Positions 51,741 to 60,995 of a stretch of DNA of 64,000 bases are shown here, one piece after another. The notes under the pieces were generated by a model. The model searched no databases. It had not been told where the DNA came from and saw nothing but the letters and a program-made list of their open reading frames with translations. Where the stretch lies: the NCBI GenBank assembly GCA_031411655.1, contig JANOBM010000180.1, forward strand, positions 3,900 to 67,899, read 5' to 3'. The DNA comes from UBA6163 sp031411655. GTDB lineage: Bacteria; Planctomycetota; Planctomycetia; Pirellulales; Pirellulaceae. The translations under genes and the position numbers were made by a program. Position 1 is the first letter of the stretch. The number at the start of each line of letters is the position of its first letter.

Positions 51741-52397
51741 ATGGTCGCCCCGCCGTCTACTCGCATGAGCTTGATTGCTCGCCTCAGCGACTTTGAGGAT
51801 CGGCAGGCATGGGACGAATTCACGGCCATTTACCGACCGACGTTATTTGATTTAGCCCGTCGAAGCGGCCTTCAGGATTCGGACGCGGATGATGCGGTTC
51901 AAGATATCCTTTGGGCGGTGGGGCGGTCGGTTGCACGTTGGAAGCCGGACCCGGCGAGGGCTCGGTTCCGCACTTGGCTGGCGCGAATCGCGCGCAACTT
52001 GGTGATCAACTTACTCATCCAGCAACAACGACGCCCCTGGCGACTGGGGGATTCGAATTTGCAGGACCTCTTGAAACGAGTTCCTGACAAGGGATGCGAA
52101 GCGGAGGCGCAGCGGTTTCTACTTGCATTCCGCCGTCAGGCGTTTGCGATCGCTGCCGAAAAAGTGCAATGTCGGGTCGAGCCGAGGACGTGGGCGGCGT
52201 TTTATCGAACTTCGATCGATGGCGTGCCCGTTCAACAAGTCTCCGGTGAGCTTGCGCTTGACCGTGGGATGGTTTATGTCGCCCGCAGTCGGGTCATGCG
52301 GCTGCTGCGTGAAGAGGTCGAGGCAATGGAGCAAGACGTGGTTTCTGATGATGACGCGTTCGATGCGCTCATTGATGAAGGCAGTGAATCATTATGA
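51741..52397 (+). CDS. ECF-type RNA polymerase sigma factor
   Basis: 218 residues. The sigma-70 region 2 is at ~20-95: 'WDEFTAIYRPTLFDLARRSGLQDSDADDAVQDILWAV' and 'ARFRTWLARIARNLVINLL'. Region 4 is at ~135-200: 'GVPVQQVSGELALDRGMVYVARSRVMRLLREEV'. Length and lack of region 3 fit the ECF group. AGGAG lies ten bases before the ATG at 51741. The stop overlaps the kinase start (ATGA), so the two are translated together. ECF factors linked to a Ser/Thr kinase are a known planctomycete theme, in which the kinase is thought to control the sigma factor. It shares a 187-base intergenic region with the divergent MarR gene. Confidence 0.9.
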   Translation: MVAPPSTRMSLIARLSDFEDRQAWDEFTAIYRPTLFDLARRSGLQDSDADDAVQDILWAVGRSVARWKPDPARARFRTWLARIARNLVINLLIQQQRRPWRLGDSNLQDLLKRVPDKGCEAEAQRFLLAFRRQAFAIAAEKVQCRVEPRTWAAFYRTSIDGVPVQQVSGELALDRGMVYVARSRVMRLLREEVEAMEQDVVSDDDAFDALIDEGSESL

Positions 52398-54019
52398 CAA
52401 AGAATGTGCTTCAATGTCCAAATCATGCGACTTGGCAACAGGTGGTCGAATCGGGGGCAAAGCCAAGTGACGTTGATTTGCATCATCTGGCAGAGTGTCC
52501 GTTGTGCCAGCATGCAATGGAGCAATCTGCGGCCGATGCATCGATGTGGAACCTTGCTGAAGAAACGATCAAGCAGGGACCAGGCTTGCGTAATCAAGAG
52601 CGAATGAGCTCGTTGTCTAAAGGCATTGTCACAGGCACTCACAATTTTCCCGTGATCTGCGACTCGCGTCCGCCAGCTTGTTCTTCGCCAACGGGAGATT
52701 GGACCGATGCGGCGCTTCGGGACCTGTTGCCTCCGCCGCGACAGCCAGATTTCCTATCACGTCTCGGGCGATACGATGTGGAGCGACTGATCGGGTATGG
52801 TGGCATGGGGCTAGTGTTTCGGGCTCACGATTCCTACTTGAATCGTGTGGTTGCGATCAAAGTGCTTGCCCCCCATTTGTCGCGAATGGGAGCGGCTCGG
52901 CAGCGATTCGCGCGGGAAGCGAGGGCTGTTGCTGCGCTCATTCACCCTCACATCGTTTCGATCCACGATGTTGTTCCCGATGGCGATCCGCCGTTCTTGG
53001 TGATGCAATTGGTCGATGGACCTTCGCTACACCACATCGTAGAGACATGCGGTCCTCTGCCGATCGATCAGGTCATCAGGCTCGCCGTCCAATTGAGCGA
53101 AGCATTGTCTGCTGCCCACGAACAAGGCTTGATACACCGGGACGTCAAGCCGGGAAACATCCTTTTGGAAGCCGATGGCCAACGTGCCCTACTGACTGAC
53201 TTTGGCCTTGTACGAGCGATCGACGATGCAACCCTCACGCATTCGGGCATCATCGCCGGCACGCCTCACTACATGAGCCCTGAACAGGCGCGGGGTGAAC
53301 CGATTGACGCACGAAGTGACTTATTTGGCTTGGGCGCAGTGCTCTATTACCTTTGCACCGGAAGACCTCCGTTTCGAGCCTCACAGCCGCTCGCCGTCCT
53401 CCATCGCGTTTGCAACGAAAAGCATCGACCGATTCGAGACATTCGACGTGATGTGCCATCCTCGCTAGCCACAGTGATCGATCGTCTGCTTGCAAAGCAC
53501 CCTTCGCAGCGTTATGCCAATGCCGGATCGCTCCGAGCCGAATTACTGAAAATCCAAGTTGGTGATGAACGCATTCGTTCAGGTAGCGTGCGCCGGTTCG
53601 TCCTTGGACACGACCCATCTTATTTGCGGCGCATCGGATGGTTCATCGGCGTAGCAGTATTGTTGGCCACCGCGCCGTTTGGAGTGCGAAGTGCTTGGTC
53701 GCTTTGGTTCCGCGAAAAAGGGAATGACGTTTCGTTCACGACAAGTTCAAAAAGCGATGTGAACCCTCATCGCGATTTCAGCGCTGACTCATCGCTAAAG
53801 CCATTGCCGCAGGACTCCTCGCTGTTTAATGAGTTTGGCGATTTGCAAACGCTTGAGGAAGAGATTGACAAGGTGCGCGGGCAGTTGACTCTCATGCAGC
53901 TACAAACGAATGGGTTACCGCAGGACCAAAGTGGTCAATTTGATCTCCAATGGCAAGAAAACATATATCGAGTTCGCGACGAAATATCTGCCTTTGAGGT
54001 GCGCTGGAATAATGAGTAA
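52394..54019 (+). CDS. Transmembrane Ser/Thr protein kinase with N-terminal zinc anti-sigma-like motif
   Basis: 541 residues. The N-terminal 45 residues contain 'HHLAECPLCQH' (HX3CX2C), the layout of zinc anti-sigma domains. The kinase domain spans ~119-390: 'LIGYGGMGLVF' (P-loop), Lys156 in 'VVAIKVL', 'HRDVKPGN' with catalytic Asp250, 'DFG' with Asp269, and 'GTPHYMSPEQARG'. One membrane helix follows at ~413-435 ('IGWFIGVAVLLATAPFG'). A ~105-residue extracytoplasmic part contains a coiled-coil-like segment near the C-terminus. The kinase could therefore sense an external signal, and its zinc motif could hold the co-translated ECF factor. The start overlaps the sigma stop (ATGA). The microprotein start overlaps this stop. 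Confidence 0.92.
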   Translation: MTKNVLQCPNHATWQQVVESGAKPSDVDLHHLAECPLCQHAMEQSAADASMWNLAEETIKQGPGLRNQERMSSLSKGIVTGTHNFPVICDSRPPACSSPTGDWTDAALRDLLPPPRQPDFLSRLGRYDVERLIGYGGMGLVFRAHDSYLNRVVAIKVLAPHLSRMGAARQRFAREARAVAALIHPHIVSIHDVVPDGDPPFLVMQLVDGPSLHHIVETCGPLPIDQVIRLAVQLSEALSAAHEQGLIHRDVKPGNILLEADGQRALLTDFGLVRAIDDATLTHSGIIAGTPHYMSPEQARGEPIDARSDLFGLGAVLYYLCTGRPPFRASQPLAVLHRVCNEKHRPIRDIRRDVPSSLATVIDRLLAKHPSQRYANAGSLRAELLKIQVGDERIRSGSVRRFVLGHDPSYLRRIGWFIGVAVLLATAPFGVRSAWSLWFREKGNDVSFTTSSKSDVNPHRDFSADSSLKPLPQDSSLFNEFGDLQTLEEEIDKVRGQLTLMQLQTNGLPQDQSGQFDLQWQENIYRVRDEISAFEVRWNNE

Positions 54020-54152
54020 GCAGCCATTGAGACCTTGGCAGTGTGACGAACAAGAGCTTCTCCGAGCCACCGAGCGGCAACGGAGGAACGAACTCCACCA
54101 ACGCTTCCATAATCAGATTTCACCCCATCACAGTTTAAGAAGATCGAGGTAA
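54012..54152 (+). CDS. 46-residue microprotein between kinase and secreted protein
   Basis: A short frame starting 'MSKQPLRPWQCDEQELL' and ending in 'HHSLRRSR'. Its start overlaps the end of the kinase gene by eight bases (ATGAGTAA). Its stop (TAA at 54150-54152) lies in the GAGGTAA ribosome site of the next gene, whose ATG is only four bases on. This tight chaining of stop, start and ribosome site suggests that it is translated. It is hydrophilic and rich in Gln/Arg/Glu/His. No domain is known to me. It might be only a coupling frame. Confidence 0.5.
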   Translation: MSKQPLRPWQCDEQELLRATERQRRNELHQRFHNQISPHHSLRRSR

Positions 54153-54156
54153 CGCG

Positions 54157-55272
54157 ATGAGAAGATTAGTCCCTATTCGCCTGTTATTGGCTGTCCTGAT
54201 TTCGATGGGGGCCTCGTTGGGTGTAGCGACAGGCGTGTCCGCTCAGTTTCCGAATTTTGCATCGGGCACCCCGGGTGGCCTTGATTCGGGCGAAATGTCG
54301 AGTGGTGCAATGGGGAACGCTACTGGCGGAATGATGGAGTCTGGCCAAATTCTTCGATTTCGCTTTCGTGCCACCGATAAAAAGGGTAGATCCGTCGGAT
54401 TGATCGCCCACACGGGTTTTTCTCGTCCCAATTTATCGAAAGCTGAGGCAGACTCTGGAGTCGAATTTCCGGAGGTGATGGTTCTGGGAATTGGGATCAT
54501 GCAATTTCCGACCGCTGATCATGGGCCCGCTGCGGTTCAATACTCTCGCTTTGTCGGACCGTCTGGCATGGTAGAGCCGGCAGGTATGAGAACAACAGCC
54601 AGTGGGTTTGGCGCGGAAGGAATGAGTGGCTTAGGAGGGGGAATGGGCTTACCAGGAGGGTCGGGCTTATCAGGAGGAGCAGCCTTGTCAGGAGGACCGG
54701 GTGGCGTAGGAATGGCCGAGGCAGGCGATGGAATGTCGATGGACACAGGCGCGGCCGGCTTTGCAGATAATTCCATGGGCGCGGGCGGTAGCGGTGCCAT
54801 GGCGGGTATGCCCGGTATGCCCGGTATGCCCGGCATGGCCGGCATGGGTGCCATGGTCGGCATGGAGGGTATGGGCGCGGGCGGAATGGGCGCACCTTCG
54901 CAAATGCCTATAAACCTCGAGGCTTATTTTGATGAGGCAGAGATCGAGTCACTCAAGCGACGCGTTCAAGGCCTTGCTTTGATCCACTGGTGCAGCTCGC
55001 AATTCAGTGAGCGGAGCCTCAAGCCGGAACCGAAAGTGCTTGCACAATATCGCAGCAAGCTTTCTGAACTGTTGGAGTCGGAGTACGCGTTACGATTAGA
55101 CAACAAAGAGAAGGAGCTTGCTCAATTGGAGGCGAAGGTAGCGGAGCTGCGTCGAGATCTTCAGAGGCGAAGAGAAGCGACCAGCGACGTGGTTGCGTTT
55201 GAGGTCAAGCGGCGTGAGCTTGGAGCACAAGGGCTTGAAATGAGCACGGATGAATTGTCCCCGATCAAGTAG
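54157..55272 (+). CDS. Secreted Gly/Met-rich protein with C-terminal coiled coil
   Basis: 371 residues. A signal peptide ('LLLAVLISMGASLGVATGVSA') is followed by a small globular part ('ILRFRFRATDKKGRSVGLIAHTGF', ~65-130) and a low-complexity Gly/Met/Ala/Ser region (~145-250) with 'GMPGMPGMPGMAGMGAM', encoded by 9-bp repeats. The C-terminal ~120 residues are helical and strongly coiled-coil-like ('RLDNKEKELAQLEAKVAELRRDLQRRREA'). It resembles no enzyme. It ends an operon with the ECF factor, the kinase and the microprotein, so it may be the envelope target or signal partner of that kinase. The gene ends eight bases into the convergent holA gene. Confidence 0.8.
   Translation: MRRLVPIRLLLAVLISMGASLGVATGVSAQFPNFASGTPGGLDSGEMSSGAMGNATGGMMESGQILRFRFRATDKKGRSVGLIAHTGFSRPNLSKAEADSGVEFPEVMVLGIGIMQFPTADHGPAAVQYSRFVGPSGMVEPAGMRTTASGFGAEGMSGLGGGMGLPGGSGLSGGAALSGGPGGVGMAEAGDGMSMDTGAAGFADNSMGAGGSGAMAGMPGMPGMPGMAGMGAMVGMEGMGAGGMGAPSQMPINLEAYFDEAEIESLKRRVQGLALIHWCSSQFSERSLKPEPKVLAQYRSKLSELLESEYALRLDNKEKELAQLEAKVAELRRDLQRRREATSDVVAFEVKRRELGAQGLEMSTDELSPIK
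54805..54849 (+). repeat. 9-bp tandem repeats encoding Gly-Met-Pro-type triplets
   Basis: Five in-frame units of GGYATGSSS (GGTATGCCC three times, then GGCATGGCC and GGCATGGGT). They encode 'GMP GMP GMP GMA GMG'. Copy number is likely to vary between strains. Confidence 0.75.
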
Positions 55273-56335
55273 TCTCTCCACTTGGAGCGTCTAACTTCGC
55301 CATCTTTAAAACCAGTTCTTCTAGCACCCATCGCTCACGGCTTTCGGTGCTGTGGCTACCTTTTAGCTTCAGATCTGCGTCGAGCAACCAAGGCAACAAT
55401 TGCTGAACACGCTTGCGGCCGAGTTGCTTCATCTGCACTTCGGCACGGGACAGGTCTTGCGGGCTGCCCTTGAACCCGCTTGCAACCAATGCGTCACGAG
55501 GCGAACACCGTGCGCCAGCGGCTTCCTTTTCTTCGATCATGGCCATCGCCATTCCCAATCGACGAAGGGACCACGAAAGTTGAGGGAGCAACGCTAAGGC
55601 GCGTTCTCCCCCGCTCATCAATTTTTCCAATTGACGCATCGCTTCGGCGGCGTTGCCCGCGGTCGCCGCATCGGCCGTTTCCCAAATGGTTTTGCCTCGC
55701 CATCCCGCAACCACATCCTGGACGAGGGCTTCGGTAATGGTTCCGCCGACCGGCAGGTGAACCGATAGCTTTGCGATCTCGGTATCCAGCATCGCCGCGT
55801 TGTCACCGATCATTTCAACAAGAGTATCGGCTGCACCCTGATTGATTTTGGTTTGGTGTTGCGGCGCGAGGTAGTTCACAATGAAAGGGCGTATCTTCGA
55901 CATGTCCGGACGGCTGGATCGGCCCGAGGAGCTTTGTGGCGCAGCGCACTGGACAAGCAGTTGTTTATCCATCGCGATCTTGTAGAGCCGCGTGTTACTG
56001 GCCAGCGTTTCCAACTCGAGTACCAATCTTGATGCTTCGCCAGGCGCCGAGACGAAGGCCTCTAACTCGGCGCGGTAATCTTTGACGAGTTTGTCACCGG
56101 CCCGCACAACCACCGTTCTTTTTTCGCCAAAGGAGAAGAGAGATGCAGTCGAAAGTTCGTCCCTCATGTCGACCCATTTAGCAGTCTCTCCGTCGATGAC
56201 GGAAGCATCGACGTCCTGGTTGAGTCGAGAAACGACCCAACTACGAAGCCCTGCATCGCTGCCGAATGCTACGACGACGGACGGCAAGGCAGAAGTCGGT
56301 GAACTCAAAAAATCGTATGCGTGGATTAACGCCAT
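55265..56335 (-). CDS. holA: DNA polymerase III subunit delta
   Basis: 356 residues. The N-terminal region fits the delta AAA+-like fold ('SVVVAFGSDAGLRSWVVSRLN', 'MRDELSTASLFSFGEKRTVVVRAG'). The middle has 'RPFIVNYLAPQHQTKINQGAADTLVEMIGDNAAMLDTEIAKL', typical of HolA. The C-terminal collar has 'AMRQLEKLMSGGERALALLPQLSWSLRRLGMAM'. It lacks a Walker A, as expected for delta, which opens the sliding clamp within the clamp loader. The start lies six bases after the epimerase stop, so they are co-transcribed. It overlaps the convergent secreted-protein gene by eight bases. Confidence 0.92.
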   Translation of the reverse strand: MALIHAYDFLSSPTSALPSVVVAFGSDAGLRSWVVSRLNQDVDASVIDGETAKWVDMRDELSTASLFSFGEKRTVVVRAGDKLVKDYRAELEAFVSAPGEASRLVLELETLASNTRLYKIAMDKQLLVQCAAPQSSSGRSSRPDMSKIRPFIVNYLAPQHQTKINQGAADTLVEMIGDNAAMLDTEIAKLSVHLPVGGTITEALVQDVVAGWRGKTIWETADAATAGNAAEAMRQLEKLMSGGERALALLPQLSWSLRRLGMAMAMIEEKEAAGARCSPRDALVASGFKGSPQDLSRAEVQMKQLGRKRVQQLLPWLLDADLKLKGSHSTESRERWVLEELVLKMAKLDAPSGETT

Positions 56336-56341
56336 TGGTGC

Positions 56342-57328
56342 TTACTCACCACTTTTTCTCATCGACATCGCAACGGAGTCGATGATGTCATCGAGAGTCT
56401 GAGTGGGCGCGAAACCAATGGCGCTGCGAATTCGGGTGAGATCCGGCACACGGCGCCGGATATCTTCGAACGATTCGTCATAGGCCTGAGAATAAGATTG
56501 AAACTCGATCGTCGCGGATGGATTGACTCGCGCGATCGTGCGCTGGGCGAGTTCCAGAATGGAAACGGGTTGATCGCTACCAATGTTGTAAACGCGACCA
56601 GCAGCGGAAGGCGTTTCGACCAGCTTGATGACCGCACCGACGACGTCGCTGACGTGAGCGAAGCATCGGATCTGACGACCATCGTCGTGAACCACCAGGG
56701 GTCGGTTCCCGATCGCCGCTTCGACGAACCGGGGCAAGACCATGCCATAGGCTCCGGTTTGCCGTGGTCCAACGACGTTGAAAAAACGCCCGATCACGAC
56801 AGGCACCGAAAATTCTTTATGGAATGCCAACGCCAGAAACTCGTCGATCGCTTTGGAGACGCCGTAGCTCCAGCGGGGTTTTGTCGTCGAGCCAAAGACG
56901 AGATCGTCTTCTTCGCACCAAGTCTCTTTTGGATTCTTGCCGTACACTTCACTCGTACTTGCGATGAAGCAGGGCACTTTTTCGCCGCGCCTAGCGCGCT
57001 CCCCCAAACGATCAAGAATCAATTTCGTCGGGAAGATGTTGCGTTCAATGGTTTGGATCGGCTGCTTGGCAATTAATGCGACACCGACTGCAGCGGCCAA
57101 ATGGTAAACCCGGTCGGCGCGGTCTACCAAAGCGGCGACCAAGCTCGCATCTTCGACCGATTTCTGAATCCACTCTAAACGAGGGTGCGACATGACCTCT
57201 GCAAGGTTGTTCCTGCGACCGGTGGAGAGGTCATCGACGACGATCACGTGATCCCCCCGCTCAAGAAGTCGCTGGGTCAAATGGGAACCGATGAAACCGG
57301 CACCGCCGGTAATCAGACTAGTCGGCAC
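56342..57328 (-). CDS. NAD-dependent sugar-nucleotide epimerase/dehydratase
   Basis: 328 residues. An extended SDR enzyme with 'SLITGGAGFIGSHLTQRLLERG' (Rossmann), 'VYHLAAAVGV', 'FIASTSEVYGKNPKE' and the Tyr-Lys pair in 'RWSYGVSKAIDEFLAL'. 'VVIGRFFNVVGPRQTGAYG' and 'QIRCFAHVSDVVGAVIKLV' are typical for UDP-glucose epimerase, UDP-glucuronate decarboxylase and relatives. Which reaction is catalysed cannot be decided by eye. A cell-surface sugar route is likely. It leads the operon with holA, six bases apart; the pairing is not functionally obvious. Confidence 0.9.
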   Translation of the reverse strand: MPTSLITGGAGFIGSHLTQRLLERGDHVIVVDDLSTGRRNNLAEVMSHPRLEWIQKSVEDASLVAALVDRADRVYHLAAAVGVALIAKQPIQTIERNIFPTKLILDRLGERARRGEKVPCFIASTSEVYGKNPKETWCEEDDLVFGSTTKPRWSYGVSKAIDEFLALAFHKEFSVPVVIGRFFNVVGPRQTGAYGMVLPRFVEAAIGNRPLVVHDDGRQIRCFAHVSDVVGAVIKLVETPSAAGRVYNIGSDQPVSILELAQRTIARVNPSATIEFQSYSQAYDESFEDIRRRVPDLTRIRSAIGFAPTQTLDDIIDSVAMSMRKSGE

Positions 57329-57617
57329 GTTGGGGGATTCCGGGGAAGGGCTAAGAAATAGATTGAACGAATGGAAGTTTCGTAGGATTGGATTGGATAA
57401 GCGTAACCGTTTGAATCAAGATTAGCATGCCAGGCGGGCACCAAGGCAGCATAAACCTCAGAAGTATGGACGGGAATTTGCTCTCGAAAGCTTCCCGAGT
57501 GCGACGCTCACCGATAGACTGACCTACGTTCGCTCGGGCGGTTCGAGTCGAGAGTTTTCTCAGAAATTACTCCTTTTATTTTGCCGCGACTCGTGATGGG
57601 TCGCACCGGAGGCAAGT

Positions 57618-60600
57618 ATGTGGGTTAATCGCAAATGCGATTTTGGGTGCCAGCGGTCTCTCAGTGGGGCGATGCTGAGTTGGGTGATTTCGTTGTCAGC
57701 ATTCGTCTTCATTGGCGGAGCTCCAGTTGGCGCACTTTCCCAAGAGCCTGCGGAGTATAACGAGAAAGCGATGGCGTTGTATGCCGATGCCGCGAACTTC
57801 CAAACCAACGGAGCGACCGATTTAGCGATTGAGGGCTGGAAGAAGTTTCTTGAGTCGTATGGTGACGATCCTTATGCGTCGAAGGCGGCCCATTATCTTG
57901 GCGTTTGCTACATGCAGCAAGAAAAGCCCGATTACAACGCCGCGTGTGAGGCGTTTGAAAAGTCGGTTCAGGACAAGAAGTCAGAAGTTCGCGAGGAAAG
58001 CCTCGTCAATCTTGGGTGGTGCCAATTTGCGGCCGCTGGCGAGGGAGAAAAACAGGATCCAAAACGTCTGCAGTCGGCCCTCGATACGTTCCGAATGTTT
58101 CTGAAGGAAAAGCCGACAAGCAAGTTTGCGGATCGTGCGCTGTTCTACGGCGGCGAAGCGGCCTACACCCTTGGTGATGCAAAAGGGGCGATTGAGCTTT
58201 ATGACCGTTTGATTGCGATGGAATCTGCAAAGGATTCGCCTCTTCGTTGCGACACTTTTTACGCCAGGGGTGTCGCACTGGAAGAGTTGCAAAAACTTGA
58301 CGATGCGGTCACTTCGTATCGACAACTCATCGACGGTTGCAAGGACGAGCGATTGATCAACGATGCACGCGTTCGAGTGGGCGATGTTTATATCGTTCAA
58401 AAGAAATTTGCGGAGGCGGTGAAAGCGTTTGCAGAAGTCGCGGCGGGCAAGGGCAAGGATGTACCGTATGCATTGGTTCGACAAGCGTTCGCCCACGTTC
58501 AGGCCAATCAACCGCAAGAGGCAGCCGCGCTTTATGAGCGGTTGCTTACGGAGTTTCCTGACTCGCAGTTCACTGCCGCTGCGACCCTCGCATCGGCGCA
58601 AAGTATTTATCGCGCCGGCGATTTGGTGGAAGCGACAAAGCGATTTCAGCGAGTGATTTCGCAAAAGGATCCGCAATCGGCGACCGAGGCTGCGCACTGG
58701 CTTGCGACCATCGCGTTAAAACAAGGCAAGCCGCAGGAAGCGATCGATGTGGCCAAGAAGCAACTGGATTCCGGCGCGACCGGCGCGTTTGCGACCTCGC
58801 TGCGGCTTGACCTTGCTGAGGCGATGATGTCGATTCCCGAACGGGTTGCTGACGCACAAAAAGCATATCAAGCATTTTTTACAGAGCTGCCGGACGATCC
58901 CCAAGCGCCTCGAGCGCTCTATAACGCTGCGTTTGCCGCAATGCAGCTCGGCGATTCGGCCGTTGCGACGCAGCTGGCCGATGATTTTCTGAATCGATTC
59001 AAAGATAGTTCCCTCACACCGGATGTCCGTTACATCGTCGCGGAGTCGAAGCTGATGGGAGGCGCGCCTGCCGAAGCGGCTGAGGCCTATCAAGCATTGC
59101 TTGCAGACCCGGCAACGGCAACGAACGTGCAGCGTCCTTTGTGGGTGCTTCGCGCAGGGATGGCGATCTATTTGGCCGGCAAACACGATGATGCGATCAA
59201 GTTACTCGATGAGCAGGTCGCTGCGACGGCGCCAATCTCGCAACGTGCGGAGGCCAAGTACATTGTTGGCGCAAGTCACCTTGCCGCAGGCCGACCCGAT
59301 AAGGCCGCCGAAGCGCTAAAAGCTTCGGTGGTAGCTGATGCAAAGTGGCTTAAGGCTGACGAAGCGATGTTGCTGCTCGGCCAATCGCAGCTGGCGTCGG
59401 GAAAAGAAGACGAGGCCCGCAAAACTTGGGAAACGCTAGCTACATCTTTTCCAACCAGCACGAAGGCTGCGCAGGCACGCTATCGCACCGCCCAGCTCAC
59501 GGCGAAGGCCGGCAAGCATGATGTGGCAGCGTCGCTTTATGCTGCAATCGTTTCCGCCAATGTCGATCCGCCGCTGACTCCGTTTGCACTCTACGGAGAG
59601 GGCTGGAATTGGCTGCAAAACGGTAGGCCTTCGGAGGCTCTGAAACCACTGGAGCGAGTGGTGAAAGAATTTCCTTCCCATCCGATTCGCGACGAGTCAT
59701 TGCTCGCACTAGGGATCTCCCTGCGAACCCTGGGCAAAGCCGATGAGGCAGCGCAGCAGCTAAAAACCGTCCTTACCGAGGTGCCTGAAGGAATCAATCG
59801 GGGGCATGCACTTTATGAGTTGGCATTGATCGATCAGCAGCAAAAGCGTCCCGCTGAAGCCGCCAAGCAACTTGAGCAATTGGTTGCGTCGGTGCCCAAT
59901 TATCCAAGCATGGATAAGGTGCTTTACGAGTGGGCTTGGTCCTTGAAGGAAAGCAGTCAGGACGACAAAGCCGAAGCAACGTTTGGGCAATTAATTGAGA
60001 AATTTCCCGATAACCCTCTAACCGCTGAAGGCCACTACTTCATCGGGCAAAGGCGGTATTCGAAAGAGCAGTGGAAAGAAGCGGTCGATTCGTATCGCAA
60101 TGCGGTTAAGTTCGCAAAAGACAAGGAGCTGGTTGAAAAGTCGCTCTACCGCCTGGGATGGGCACTTTTCAAAATGGGCGACTTTAAAGCCTCCGGTGAA
60201 GCATTCGCCAGGCAATCGACGGAGTTCACCGACGGCAAATTGTACAGCGACGCACTGCTGATGGTGGCCGAAAATGAATTCAAGCAAGGTCGATTCGAAC
60301 AGGCCTTTGCTGCCTATTTAGTTGCTAGGAAGCGAATTGAAGCGAAGGACGAGAGCGCAAAAAACCTTCCCGACGGTCCGGAACGACAAATCCGAGAACT
60401 GGTTTTCTTGCATGGCGGACAAAGTGCCGCTCAGATGAAAAAGTGGCCTGAGGCCATTGCTTGGTATGGTGAGCTTCAAAAACGGTTCCCCGAGTCAAGC
60501 TATCTTCCCCAATCGATTTACGAAACCGGATTTGCTCACCAGCAGAACGGTAACGATACTGAGGCGTTGAAGTATTTCGAGACGGTTTCGAGTCAGTACC

Positions 60601-60950
60601 GAAACGAAGCGGCCGCGCGGGCTCGGTTTATGATGGGCGAGATCTACTTTGGAAAAAACGAGCTTTCCAAAGCGATCCCCGAATTCCAGCGTGTCATGTA
60701 CGGTTACGGAGCTGAAAACGCCCCGACTGAAATCAAAAATTGGCAGGCGAAGTGCGGCTTTGAGGCCGGTCGCTGCGCCGAGTTGTTGATTCAATCGGCA
60801 AGCGATCCGGTGAGGCGTGAGAAGGCAGCTGCGATCGCGAAGGACTTTTTCAAGTTTGTCGTTGAGAAACATCCTAAGCACGAACTCGCCGCCAAAAGCC
60901 AAGAGCGGCTTGACGTGCTGAATCGAATGAAATTTAACGTTGGTACTTAA
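57618..60950 (+). CDS. Large exported tetratricopeptide-repeat protein
   Basis: 1110 residues. The start has a strong GGAGG five bases upstream. A signal anchor ('LSWVISLSAFVFIGGAPVGALS') is followed by an almost continuous array of TPR and YbgF/CpoB-like repeats from ~45 to the end. Examples are 'YASKAAHYLGVCYMQQEKPDYNAACEAFEKSV', 'LLTEFPDSQFTAAATLASAQSIYRAGDLVEA' and 'PQSIYETGFAHQQNGNDTEALKYFETVSSQY'. No enzyme domain is present. The protein begins an operon with ExbB/TolQ-, ExbD/TolR- and Ser/Pro-rich membrane-protein genes, reminiscent of the Tol-Pal set, in which the periplasmic TPR protein CpoB occurs. Here it is far larger than CpoB. A periplasmic scaffold is inferred. Confidence 0.9.
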   Translation: MWVNRKCDFGCQRSLSGAMLSWVISLSAFVFIGGAPVGALSQEPAEYNEKAMALYADAANFQTNGATDLAIEGWKKFLESYGDDPYASKAAHYLGVCYMQQEKPDYNAACEAFEKSVQDKKSEVREESLVNLGWCQFAAAGEGEKQDPKRLQSALDTFRMFLKEKPTSKFADRALFYGGEAAYTLGDAKGAIELYDRLIAMESAKDSPLRCDTFYARGVALEELQKLDDAVTSYRQLIDGCKDERLINDARVRVGDVYIVQKKFAEAVKAFAEVAAGKGKDVPYALVRQAFAHVQANQPQEAAALYERLLTEFPDSQFTAAATLASAQSIYRAGDLVEATKRFQRVISQKDPQSATEAAHWLATIALKQGKPQEAIDVAKKQLDSGATGAFATSLRLDLAEAMMSIPERVADAQKAYQAFFTELPDDPQAPRALYNAAFAAMQLGDSAVATQLADDFLNRFKDSSLTPDVRYIVAESKLMGGAPAEAAEAYQALLADPATATNVQRPLWVLRAGMAIYLAGKHDDAIKLLDEQVAATAPISQRAEAKYIVGASHLAAGRPDKAAEALKASVVADAKWLKADEAMLLLGQSQLASGKEDEARKTWETLATSFPTSTKAAQARYRTAQLTAKAGKHDVAASLYAAIVSANVDPPLTPFALYGEGWNWLQNGRPSEALKPLERVVKEFPSHPIRDESLLALGISLRTLGKADEAAQQLKTVLTEVPEGINRGHALYELALIDQQQKRPAEAAKQLEQLVASVPNYPSMDKVLYEWAWSLKESSQDDKAEATFGQLIEKFPDNPLTAEGHYFIGQRRYSKEQWKEAVDSYRNAVKFAKDKELVEKSLYRLGWALFKMGDFKASGEAFARQSTEFTDGKLYSDALLMVAENEFKQGRFEQAFAAYLVARKRIEAKDESAKNLPDGPERQIRELVFLHGGQSAAQMKKWPEAIAWYGELQKRFPESSYLPQSIYETGFAHQQNGNDTEALKYFETVSSQYRNEAAARARFMMGEIYFGKNELSKAIPEFQRVMYGYGAENAPTEIKNWQAKCGFEAGRCAELLIQSASDPVRREKAAAIAKDFFKFVVEKHPKHELAAKSQERLDVLNRMKFNVGT

Positions 60951-60995
60951 ACTTTTTAACACGCACCCCGGCACTTCAAGCCAAAGGGTAACCCA

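Noticed and set aside
51554..51829. N-terminal extension of the MarR frame
   Set aside because: It runs across a near-consensus promoter and operator and is Cys/Arg-rich, unlike a MarR N-terminus.
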